Shown piece by piece: positions 37,601 to 45,749 of a stretch of DNA of 64,000 bases. Within the stretch, counting starts at the first letter, position 1, and each line of letters opens with the position of its first letter. The stretch comes from Axinella damicornis (lineage: Eukaryota; Porifera; Demospongiae; Axinellida; Axinellidae): positions 6,607,897-6,671,896 of the forward strand of contig OZ007516.1 in the NCBI GenBank assembly GCA_963931865.1, read 5' to 3'. Below the pieces are notes generated by a model. It was not told where the DNA came from. It saw nothing but the letters and a program-made list of their open reading frames with translations, and ran no database searches. The position numbers were made by a program, and so were the translations under genes.

Positions 37601-39802
37601 TGCCTTCACACTGAAGAACCTCCTCCGAGGCTTTAAACGAGCCAGTGCACAGGTCACACACTCTCTGTTGCTTCTCCTTTTCACTGGCTTTCTTTGAAGG
37701 TCCAGCTCCAACTCCACTCCTAGTCTTAGACATCTTAGGTTCGCGAAACAGGCTTGACTTCGAGAGCGAAAAATATTATCTATCATTTGTTCACACAAAA
37801 GCACTGCAGAGGAACTGTGATGGGGGAACTTGTTCGTGATCGTAGCTATATATATTCTGTACTCTTTTCCCCTTCTGTGATTGTTGTCAATTCTGCCTGC
37901 AGATGTGAAGGCATCTGCAATGCTATATTGAATAGTGCTATATTGCTACTGCATGAATAGTGGCACATAGCCAAAGCCTGGGCAATATTTGAATGTGCCC
38001 GTGCAATCCATTTAAGCAACTCTGCCATCTGCAGCTGCATGAGCTGATTATTACTGACACAGCGCTAGCCACAGGGAATACAATTACCTCATGGCTACAA
38101 TGACAAGTTGACGACTAGAGGCCCACTGGGCCAGGAACGTCAATTGTTCCGAAATACCCCCTGGTGTTCCCAATTACCCGCAAGTAGGGTAGCGTAAAAC
38201 TGCAGCAATTTAGTAGTGATTGTACAGCAGTACAGCAGTGATTGAAGTTAGTCCACTACGTGTTGGTAACTTTTATCCAAGAGCTAGCTAGTTGTTGCTA
38301 GAATCCCTGAGGATTGGATGTCCCGTATTACCCCCATTTCCCTTACTGGTATAGCCATACTTCGACCGCCAAGGTTGTGTGATTTACCAACTAGTTGTAA
38401 GGAATATTTAATTTACTGAAGTCTCATTCAAGAAGCAGAATTCCTCCACGCCAATTCAAGTACACTAGACTCTTTCCCAGGCCTTCGCCACCATGGTGAC
38501 TTTACAGTATGCAAAGACTGGAGGTGGTTGAAATGAGGGCCAAATGTACGCAATGTTTGTCTCCTCTTCTGCAGGAATAGTGACCTACTACGGCCTACTT
38601 CAGCTTGTTGTGTGGTGGTTCTGCCACGTGGTGTCCCTATTTTGGGGGATACAATTCCCCTTTCATGCTAGATCGTTTAAAGCTGCAGACCGTGTAAAGT
38701 ATATCCACATCGCAATGGTGATTGTGGGACTTGTCCTGCCAACCCTCCCCATAATTGTGACTTTTTCTGCTGGGAACCCGAATGCAAGAGGATTTGGACC
38801 GAGCAGATATCCACCTTTCCAGTGTCTCGGCTTGCAAAGCGATCTGACATTCTACTCCCTGGTCCTACCCATCAACCTTCTTTCTGCTATTGGAATCCCC
38901 CTGCTTATCATAATATTCTGGATCATTCGCAAGGTACACACCTGTATCATAGATTCTTTATTTCTTCATTTGTGCACACTTGGGTCTCAAAACACTTGAA
39001 GATGAGAGGTACATTGTTACACAGGCTTTTGTGTTAAACGTTTTTGAGAGGTTTTTTGCATTCATGATCATATAGTGTTGCGTGTCCGCTCTATCAATTG
39101 AAATATACTGATTCTATGATAAGCAGAATGGTTTTAGTCTGCAGGGATACAATGATTCGGTAACCACAAAACCTCCGCAATTGTATAGGACTAATATATT
39201 AGTCTATAGATGTACCTTCACAAGCTAAAGCATGATTTCAAGACAGGATGTAGCTACCATTCAGATTCTCCATTACATGTGTAGCCTTTACTTTTGCAAG
39301 GATTGCAGATCTTGGTTTCATGAAGTTATATTTTCATCCACAATTGCAGCACCATGGGTTGGGGTTGATCAGAACAAAGCAATCAAAGCACCCCTTCAAG
39401 ATTGGAACTGCTGAACGTAAAAGTCTGATCATTTTCTGCTACAATGTTGTATTGATAGTGGTTGCTCTCACAGGGTTCACTGTTACCACCAGAAATGGCG
39501 CACTGTTTGCAGCTGCAATAGCAGAATACTGGCGGTGTGAGATTGCTGGTGTCAGTCCTCAGAATTCCTGTGACAGGCAGAGGGAGTCATATCAACAACT
39601 TACGTACCCAGGATTATCAGCAGCTAGTTTCCTCTTAATAGGTATATACCCTGCTGTGAATCTTGTATTTGCAGTTAACGTCAGGGAGACAAAGAAGAAG
39701 TTCAAGACCTGGCGTGGCCAAGCTGCAATATTCTGCCCCTGCAAAGAACGAAGTACAGACAGTACTGCAACTACTATGTCATCTTCACACAAGAAGGAGT
39801 AG
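28309..39802 (+). CDS. Frizzled-like receptor, unit 2 copy lacking exon 5 (in-frame, 682 aa)
   Basis: Exons: 28,309-28,704; 31,033-31,540; 31,717-31,993; 32,484-32,539; 38,575-38,933; 39,350-39,802. Splice sites and phases match unit 1. The exon coding for the end of TM2 and extracellular loop 1, including its cysteine, is deleted, but exon 4 still ends in phase 1 and exon 6 still accepts phase 1, so the joined frame stays open. The predicted protein keeps all ten CRD cysteines, TM1 and TM3-7. The exon-1 repeat is longer (six to seven NESQQ-type units against four). Intron 4 carries the retrotransposon in antisense orientation. A receptor without half of TM2 is unlikely to fold as a normal 7TM protein, so this may be a decaying copy, yet there are no stop codons or frameshifts. 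Confidence 0.7.
28760..29159. mobile_element. 400-bp element with 9-bp target duplication, unit 2 only
   Basis: Inserted in receptor intron 1. Flanks GTCCAGGGT occur at 28,751-28,759 and 29,160-29,168, while unit 1 has a single copy (around 19,838). Inverted ends are AGGCCTGAGAT...ATTATGCC and GGCATAATGATCTCAGGCCT. The interior is AT-rich with repeated CTTGCTATTATTC. The 9-bp duplication suggests a Mutator-like MITE. Confidence 0.85.
29181..29208. repeat. Poly-G tract in receptor intron 1, unit 2
   Basis: A run of about 28 G at the site where unit 1 has about 13. Confidence 0.7.
29844..29916 (+). repeat. tRNA-like sequence, unit 2
   Basis: Duplicate of 20,534-20,606 with GGTAAGAGC intact in the D-arm. 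The anticodon stem and B box are degraded in the same way, so it was already non-functional before duplication. Confidence 0.6.
30190..30297. repeat. MITE-derived minisatellite, unit 2, ~3 copies
   Basis: Same unit as 20,916-21,256 but only about three copies. Confidence 0.85.
30751..30871. mobile_element. 121-bp TAGTCTCG foldback MITE with 9-bp duplication, unit 2 only
   Basis: Starts TAGTCTCGGTCCCAGACC and ends GGTCTGGGAACGAGACTA. ACAATGTAC lies directly before (30,742-30,750) and after it (30,872-30,880), while unit 1 has one ACAATGTAC and no element (around 21,709). The interior ATCGCTT...AAGCGAT pairs as a stem. Confidence 0.95.
31606..31684. repeat. (CA)n microsatellite in receptor intron 2, unit 2
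   Basis: About 39 CA dinucleotides, shorter and purer than in unit 1. Confidence 0.95.
32618..32660. mobile_element. 43-bp foldback MITE, unit 2 counterpart
   Basis: TAACCTTGTCCCCAGGCC...GAATGAGGCTA flanked by GTAGTTTTC on both sides, equivalent to 23,482-23,524. Confidence 0.85.
32760..33326. mobile_element. piggyBac-like MITE (copy B), both ends present
   Basis: Ends TTAACCCTTGAAGCCCC and GGTGGTTAAAGGGTTAA form an inverted repeat starting TTAACCCTT. The body is the reverse complement of 3,171-3,769. It is absent from unit 1, where CAGATGGTAAATTAATACC is continuous. A further ~120 bp (33,327-33,447) containing two CAATGAATCTCATTAA-like boxes is also unit-2-specific. Confidence 0.8.
33862..36621 (-). 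CDS. Retrotransposon ORF2: AP endonuclease and reverse transcriptase (919 aa)
   Basis: Nicks genomic DNA and reverse-transcribes element RNA at the nick. Residues 1-220 form an APE-type endonuclease: YFNCRSVLPK at the N-terminus, VETWLS, LLGDFNVDF and the SDHLGL motif near the end of the domain. The RT follows with YRPISLLSVLSKLLE, FSRGKSATGAL, VFLDYRKAFDSVPH, GVPQGSVIGPLLF and the catalytic LFADDLLLY at about residue 650. A thumb region with YLGVWLTSTLNW and a C-terminal RRHQLKLCYLF segment complete it. The order EN-RT without RNase H fits the CR1/L2 group. The frame is also open upstream of the ATG, to about the ORF1 stop, so translation might begin by reinitiation. All catalytic residues I can identify are present. 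Confidence 0.95.
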   Translation of the reverse strand: MYFNCRSVLPKHDELVALCLSNKPDIICLVETWLSTDVLDNEVDIPHYSLIRFDRNRHGGGVAMYVHSSILCNVLSVGPAGLELVIVSLNRNNFKLCLCVFYRPPSSCSDIFDSLCDALFSVDIPYFANFVLLGDFNVDFNNPSCHLYSQVSNLMNTFSLSQVVDTPTHFSHSGHPSVIDLVFVSNIHNLLECTVIPPLSNSDHLGLSVTLQHCHMAPQNAVRRKVWRYNHADFERANDMICDLDLDEILVRDDIQATWSNLKNAFLNTMESCIPKAVLPMRHNLPWLNKEIVQLIRKRNLLFRRAHSSGNRDDQEKFKQLRNRIVSKLRSAKKEFFTKLHPRNPKEFWKLVKAVKSKSTTLPTLEFGSTVATSDLGKANLLNDVFINSFNLSTPVLDVSDLPPTVPNECPAFLLCTEDEVYRMLSTLDTTKSSGHDEISARMLKETALSMTPAITQLFNISISLGELPDEWKTARVSPVPKSSNRSDPTNYRPISLLSVLSKLLERHMRNALLDHLTQCSPISAQQWGFSRGKSATGALVAATDQWHKWLDSGTDVCAVFLDYRKAFDSVPHKPLIEKLKDTNVNPYLLRWITAYLTSRVQYVCVNGASSNPLPVSSGVPQGSVIGPLLFIFYVNDISSVSLSNGTLSLFADDLLLYRPIQKLVDYQHLQTDIDSLCDWSDDNYLQFNGTKCKFMVISRKRQPILPPQPLSVNRSQLERVHSYKYLGVWLTSTLNWSTHITEISKKARSQLGIVYRNFYQHSNSATLLQLYFSYIRPHLEYAAIVWDPHQVGLIHSLERIQKFALRMCTKNWNLEHNVLLEICDIPSLAVRRHQLKLCYLFQLINGDITFHNAPLVRRPPLNLRNSSPHLLTQPVVHSNAHQFSYFPHTISLWNQLPNPVYDCETLPSFKRCIRSLNW
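36672..37733 (-). CDS. Retrotransposon ORF1 with PHD-type zinc finger (353 aa)
   Basis: Probably the nucleic-acid-binding or chaperone protein of the element. Residues 26-77 form a PHD finger with the Cys4-His-Cys3 pattern (C26, C29, C42, C46, H51, C54, C74, C77). Residues 83-115 are a predicted coiled coil (LALQNELASLKSELVELRST). Residues 150-215 are basic and Ser/Thr-rich, and a conserved-looking block near 265-300 contains HWWFVLRGSEAVMGKLDEEW. PHD fingers in ORF1 are known in CR1-type elements. ORF1 ends 50 bp before the ORF2 ATG. Confidence 0.85.
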   Translation of the reverse strand: MSKTRSGVGAGPSKKASEKEKQQRVCDLCTGSFKASEEVLQCEGNCRLHMHRYCAGLPKTQYEELVASSTPFVCLVCTQRLHKAEVLALQNELASLKSELVELRSTIANSSPTLLAPPAEHVKMSPSVNSHGDELRALREEVDKIAAVINVEPRNYAKVAATHPTRPKRGPASKRQSRPKETSGSNRGTTTTDDSPSKRMLAPRQMEKVEGARKMWGTLRTTTSSAVSSTLAKLTTIPQGELHVKRKYKQSNDGVKPMHWWFVLRGSEAVMGKLDEEWGKVSLQTNWKLLPLLRFSNPDHSESSTPDSVQRPPSAIPPHIPSSMPTSPVLSSNDHFLSELVNNQAESPPQTDC

Positions 39803-41139
39803 CTAATAATGCTGGCAAACAGTAAAATTTCACACCTACCCATGTATATCTTATGACTCAGGCGTGCACAGCACTATTAAGCATTGTTCTATTCTCAGGA
39901 CTCTATGCTTTCAGAGTTGACCTTATTTTGCTTTAAGCTAGCTACATACATCGTTTGTAATTAATTTGTCCTGTCTTTATCAAGCTTCATTCCCACTCAC
40001 AGAGAGACCATTAAATTTTCTTAACCATTTAGCTAGCTAGCTATGACCATTTTGTGAATAGCTGATGTTGTAGCTAGCTAGTGCTCTAGATGACAGTGCA
40101 TGGTAAGCTTTGTGTGGTCATTGGTTATAATCACGGGAGAGTTACTGAGGCCTGAGACATAGTGGTAAGGCCATGCAATCCAGCAGCACACTGAGCAGAT
40201 TCTGAACGTGTCACATGCGTGATTCCAAGTTGCACTTTAAGCTATGAGTTGATGAAGCCCATATTTGCTTTCATAACAATAAATTGATCCCACGTTGAAT
40301 CTGTGACAGGAATTTGGCTAGGGTATATGCACAGTTGATCAACAGCATCTGCTAAGCATGCCCTATCACTCAGCAGCAGGAAGTTTAATTCAGGAAACAA
40401 GCACATTATGTTATATGACTCCCTATAGCCCAGTGAAACTGATCATGAGATGCGAGTTTTCTCCGTTAAGAAATGATTTGATCATCTCTTGATGTTCCCT
40501 CTTTCAGGCTTCTGAACCAACACTTATGTCAATCGCAGCATTCATTGCTGTGCAGTCGCCATCATCAACATTCTTATCCGTTTACCATAATCAGTGCTCG
40601 TGGCAGCATTCTAATGCTTACGGCGACACTTCCATGCACGGTTATAATTCCTCCAACAGTTGGAGGGTCTGGGGTCCAGCTAGACTATTTAGTGACAACA
40701 TGCTTGTGTCAATGAGGTTAAGGCTTTGCTTATAGATGTCTGCTGCACGGTTGCATTAACCAGTTTGAGAACCAATCAGTTACTACAGTATTATGTATCA
40801 AGTTGCTTTAGAGTTGAAGCATCACTGCCAAACAATGGCACACAAAACAGATCAATTGCTTGATCACTAGTACTATTGGTCTCTTCTAAGTTCTGTAAAC
40901 AGTAACTTAAGCTACTCAAGTACAATCAGAAAAGCCGCTACACTTGTGGCAATTTATTGTCATGAGCTGTAGAATGTTACATGTTCAGCATCACTACCAA
41001 ACAATGTTCACAAAATAGACTGTTGACCACTATTAGTATAGGTCTGTAAATTGTAATTAAGTCGAGTATGCGGAAGCTGCTATCAAGTTATCTAGGAATG
41101 CTAAAGTGCAGCTGCACTTCTTAATACCATGGTCTTCAT

Positions 41140-41252
41140 TAGCCTCATTCCCAGGCCTCCGCCCAGATTTTATCTCGCAGCCGTGGAGAACTCAGATTTT
41201 ATCCTCACGGCTGCGAAGTGAAATCTGGGTGGAGGCCTGGGAACAAGGCTAG
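41140..41252. mobile_element. TAGCCTCA foldback MITE, unit 2 counterpart
   Basis: Same element as 27,402-27,513 with a few substitutions, present before the duplication. Confidence 0.8.
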
Positions 41253-41621
41253 GTCACCATCAAGTCAGTAGCTAATATGCAGAAATTAGGAGGGGCGTCG
41301 TGTAGCTAGCTACATCCATGAATTCACCAAAAGCTTTCGCCTGAAGGCTAACATGTAGCCCACTATAATTTGGTGGGCGATGACACAAAACCTGATGCTT
41401 GTATTGCACTGCCTGGCAGTGTTTTTCAGCTGATGAGGGAGCTGGAAACTTGACACACAGCCAGAGTCTCGTACCCAGACTAGTTTCCTTCAGTCTGGGT
41501 CCGAGACGTTTCCTTTGTCCTCGTTCCATCCTGCCTCAAATCCTGCACCGTCGGTCTTCGACCGTTCTGACCTTGTGACCCGACAGCGAAAGCCGCGGCA
41601 TAGTGTTGTCCAGAGAGAGCC

Positions 41622-41678
41622 ATGGATCAATACTTATACAAGCCAAACAACGTACCAGCGTATCAAAAAGTGTTTCAG
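41622..41678 (+). CDS. Candidate first coding exon MDQYLYKP..., unit 2
   Basis: ATG at 41,622 encodes MDQYLYKPNNVPAYQKVFQ and ends CAG|GTGAAG, a usable donor in phase 0. It is preceded by a GC-richer stretch, plausibly a 5' UTR. The duplication breakpoint falls a few bases into the following intron. Downstream exons of this gene should lie to the right, but none could be identified with confidence between 41.7 and 48.4 kb. Product unknown. Confidence 0.4.
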
Positions 41679-42031
41679 GTGAAGTTAGAACCTGTTAGAT
41701 AGTGCTATGTCAGTGTGTGTGTGCCCATAATTTAAATTTGCTATGCATGTCTCTGGTGACTGCACACAAGCAGTGATATTTAGCGGGTTTTCCGTGACCA
41801 TCTGACGCAATAGACATAGATAATAGAGCTATTATCTATGCAATAGACTAGTAGGCACAATAAGGTGACAGGCTTCTCGTATAGTGTGCACTATTTAGGA
41901 ATCAACGCATGGCCTCCACCCCCAGTGTTAGTCTCGACCCAGTGAACGTACATTACCATTACCTTATCGATCTAGGGGGTATGGTCAGGGTTAGGGTACC
42001 AGGTAGTAGTAGTGTGAACGTGCTTTGGTTT

Positions 42032-42109
42032 TAGCCTCGTTCCCAGGCCCGCGCGCCGTTTCCGTACTGCAAGCGACGAAAAGCTGGGCGGGGCCTGGGA
42101 ACGAGGCTA
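42032..42109. mobile_element. 78-bp TAGCCTCG foldback MITE with exact 9-bp duplication
   Basis: TAGCCTCGTTCCCAGGCC ... GGCCTGGGAACGAGGCTA, flanked by CTTTGGTTT at 42,023-42,031 and 42,110-42,118. The interior ACGAAAAGCTGGGCGGG recurs in other members. Confidence 0.95.
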
Positions 42110-42963
42110 CTTTGGTTTCAGGAAATGTTTCCTCATTTCCATACTTGTGTTCTAAAATGCAGGGTTTAGTGCAAGAATCCCACTGGTTTTTATACTGCAA
42201 GTCACTATTCCCAGAGCCCACTGCAAGGGGAGGTCACTCCATAGATGCTGTAGTCACAGCTGTGACCATAGTCGGCCTATCATACCATGGATAGTCCCCC
42301 CCTCAAAAGCGGTTCCGTCGGACTGTCCATGGCAGAATAATCGGTCCCTCCCAACCAAATATCACATCCATACCTGGTCCCCCTTACTGCAGATGGTCCC
42401 ACCCCATAGATGCATGATCCGTGACAAGCGCTTGGTGGGTAAGGTCGCCCAGCTTGGCTGTACCAGACCTTTCCCCGCTAATAATACTCCAAGTGATCCA
42501 TGTTAGGCGGCTGTTTGGGTCTGAGAACAAGACTAAGTACCTATGAAAGCAACAAAGACCAACCTCCAACGAAGGACGACAAAGATCAGTGTATCGGTAG
42601 CCTCGTTCCCAGGCCCGGGAAAGGGAGGCTGGTTTCCACTGTTTGTGCATGCGCTTAATATTGGTAACTGAAACACGTATTCATAAGGGGGCATGGTTTA
42701 GCATGTGACGCTTTCTATTTTGCTACACTGGTCCAGATGAAGAGTGACATGACCAAAATACACTCCCACCAGCAACATACTTGCCCAACATTACTATTCC
42801 AACCGAAACCAAAGGGTCTGGCAGCGCACTGAATCCACCCGATCGGTGCGACGGTAGTCACACGAAAACATCCTAATCGCAGGTCGCTGTTCAATGTTCA
42901 TAGGAGAGAGCATGATGGAGAGCTGTTGTAGTGCACACTACAAGTTATATAGATATATATATA

Positions 42964-43070
42964 TTATTTACCGAGTACTGGGAATATCACGAGTCTGTAT
43001 TGCACGAGTGCCGCAGGCACGAGTGACAATACGGCAACAGACGAGTGATGTTTCCCAGTACACGGTAAAT
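42964..43070. repeat. Foldback element with ACTGGGAA arms
   Basis: TTATTTACCGAGTACTGGGA...CACGAGTCTGTATTG pairs with CAATACGGCAACAGACGAGTG...TCCCAGTACACGGTAAATAA. The loop contains GCACGAGTGCCGCAGGCACG. It is about 107 bp and codes for nothing. Confidence 0.75.
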
Positions 43071-43914
43071 AATCCTACAACTATTGTAGTTGCCAGCCCC
43101 GACGCTAAGGCGCCAGTACTTGTCGCTTTAGTAGTACTTGGCAACGCTCGTTCTTGCTTGAACACTAACAAGACACTGCCGTTTTAGGACCGTCTTTGAG
43201 CGACTTACCAGGCACAGAACTCCTTTGACGACGAACGCCGGTTTCTCTGAGTCCGGTACCAGTACCTGGTTCCAGCGCTATATTATACGCCGTATATACG
43301 CTTACCTACCTGGTGAAGTGCTCGCACCTGCAGCCACTATGTCTACATATTGTTTACATGAAAACACGACCAGTGTAAACTTCATACCCTCAGGAAGAGT
43401 GGAATACAGGGAGTGGAATACGGCCCCATATTCCACTGTTGCTCTCCATACATTTTTAATGGAGCAAGTCTACAGCTGTGGGATAAATGCTCTGACATCA
43501 CGAGTGTACAGACATAATTGAACGTCTGCATTGCCGGTGGAATTCCACCATGATTTAGTGCATGTGCAAACAGTGGAAACCAGGCCCTTTTCTCCTCCCC
43601 GTCTCGGGCTTGGGGACGAGGCTACTATAGCGGATACACAGACTGCGAAGGAACTTTTTTTGTCTGTGTAACGCGCCACAGCTGATCACTTCGATATAGC
43701 TCAAAATTGCATACAGTGTAGTTCAAATAGTAATCACAATAATCCAGCATGGAACAGCTTTATATAGGCACATTGGCACCAACGTACACAAGTACACACC
43801 AGTCACAAACAGGTGGGTTTACAGATGACTGCAATGGAGACATACAGCCTGGAGTCAGTTCTACATAACTCATTGTCAATAGGTTACATCTGTTATCTTC
43901 ATTGCATACTCTGA

Positions 43915-44195
43915 TCCAGCTAAACCATGGGAGTAGCTAAACCATGGGAGTAGCTAAACCCTGGGAGTAGCTAAACCATGGGAGTAGCTAAACCATGGGA
44001 GTAGCTAAACCATGGGAGTAGCTAAACCGTGGGAGTAGCTAAACCGTGGGAGTAGCTAAACCGTGGGAGTAGCTAAACCGTGGGAGTAGCTAAATCATGG
44101 GAGTAGCTAAACCATGGGAGTAGCTAAACCATGGGAGTAGCTAAACCGTGGGAGTAGCTAAACCGTGGGAGTAGCTAAATCATGGGAGTAGCTAT
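43915..44195. repeat. 17-bp minisatellite, ~16 copies
   Basis: Unit GTAGCTAAACCATGGGA repeats about 16 times with variants CCGTGGGA, CCCTGGGA and TCATGGGA. Variants are clustered (runs of CCATGGG, then CCGTGGG, then a repeat of the series), which suggests a higher-order duplication of several units. Confidence 0.95.
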
Positions 44196-45700
44196 CATGC
44201 ATGACTTACGTGCATGGATAATCAGACTACACTAGCTTAGACTACATGGCTTGATGGTGGGTGCAGACTCTCCATCGCGTCTGCATCTGAGAGACTTGTG
44301 TTCATTCCCTTGCTTCATAGTTGACCCTCTAGTGAATATTTGTAACCTGGGCTTGTGAACAACTATATAGGGGGACCAATTGCAGTGAGGAGGGACTGCT
44401 TGCAGTGCCATGGATGGTCCTGCCGCTTTTGGGGAGACCAGTTATAGTATGACAGGTCAACAGTCAAAGTGGCTAAGAAATACGAAACATTGCCTCCAGC
44501 CGAAGCACAGTGCAAAAACGACACAATCTAGGTGTGACATATGTGTAGTAAATCAGCATGGTCAAAGGTCAAAACTCTGGTCGAAGCTTTGACCCACGGT
44601 CGTTCCTGTGACTATTGATATGGGAGTGGCCTACCCCTGACTGCAAATCAAGGCAGTGATAGCCTACTCACATTTTACCAACCCACGATTTCTCTCTAAC
44701 TGTTTAGCATGTAAGGTCCAAGTACTGGTAATGAGCAAGGTTTTCTCTCACCATACATAGACTGGCTCTGCACCGGTGTTCCTAAGAGGACGATCTGATC
44801 GCTTTGTGTATCGCTCGGCGATGGTACTAAGCCTGTGTGGACTGGCAGTATCAGTGTACGGAATTTACTTGATGGCAACTGGACAAATGCAGAAGAAAAG
44901 ATGAAGCAGCTGTTGTGCGTTGAAGGAACCTCCCACATGGCCCACAGTGCACCAATTCAGTACTGCTGCACATGTATAGTAGGATATTGCTATGAATATC
45001 ATTATTTATATTCACATCGACAGTGAGTACTCTTGTACGGCAGTAGCCCAGGCTGTGTACTATCTATGCTGTATGTAAGTGCCCAAAGCAAACTGTCAAC
45101 AGGATACAAATACTTTCACACTGGAGTGCTTTGTTGGGGATTCTATCTGTCCTGACGGATGTGCAGAGAAGGGTCTGGGTGGGTCGCTTTATGTGGTTTT
45201 GGAGGCGACCTGCATTTTAGGGTTCAGTAAAAAGAACTGGCCGGACGTTCGCGGCGCGCGTCTGGCGCCTGGTTCCTCGATCGAGTAGATAGAGGGCGTG
45301 TCTCAAAGTTATCACTCTTTGCGTCTAGTCTAGTCTGCCAAGATTCACGATCGGAGGACGAGCATGTGACGAGTAGTCAAAGGTAAAGATGCATGGTATT
45401 ATATACTAGTCCAGTGCCGTTTTTAACTTCACTCGATAGCTACGACCAGGGTACAGAGTTCCTCAGGCAGGATGGTCACTCAATTACCCCCGTACCATAC
45501 AGTAAAGTGGGGGGTGGGTGGGGGGGGGGGGGGGGTGGGTGGGGGTGGGGGTGGGGTGGTGGTGTCCCGGACGCCCAGCTAATTTCTGCCGAGAAGCACA
45601 CCAATCTATACCTACGTAGAGTAAGGGCTGGGGTGTCCAGATACTCTGCAAACTGCTTCCTACAAGCAACTGTGTGAAGAGATTTACCTGGTGTCCGGAC

Positions 45701-45749
<49 letters not shown>

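Larger units (their letters stand above)
33667..37827 (-). mobile_element. CR1/L2-type non-LTR retrotransposon, apparently full length
   Basis: About 4.16 kb inserted antisense into intron 4 of the unit 2 receptor. The A-rich tail lies at the left (T-rich on this strand, 33,667-33,690). The 5' end is at about 37,825, where AACTTGTTCG resumes the unit 1 sequence. Only 3-4 bp (AAC/AACT) are shared at the two junctions, so the target duplication is minimal. It contains a 5' UTR of about 90 bp, ORF1, ORF2 and a 3' UTR of about 170 bp. Both ORFs are intact, which implies a young copy. Confidence 0.9.
27941..41684 (+). repeat. Tandem duplication unit 2 (~13.7 kb)
   Basis: Collinear with unit 1 in the same orientation and longer because of insertions: a 400-bp element (28,760-29,159), a 121-bp MITE (30,751-30,871), a ~0.69-kb block with a piggyBac-like MITE (32,760-33,447) and a retrotransposon (33,667-~37,827). 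It lacks the 1.36-kb insertion and the hAT-like MITE of unit 1, has a small inversion at 30,026-30,190, and lacks receptor exon 5. Confidence 0.9.
41685..43900. other. Non-coding stretch with MITEs
   Basis: Beyond the two elements listed separately, a TAGCCTCGTTCCCAGGCC end lies at 42,599 and a CTTGGGGACGAGGCTA end at 43,609, about 1 kb apart, which may be solo ends. Several short frames lack support. Confidence 0.4.
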
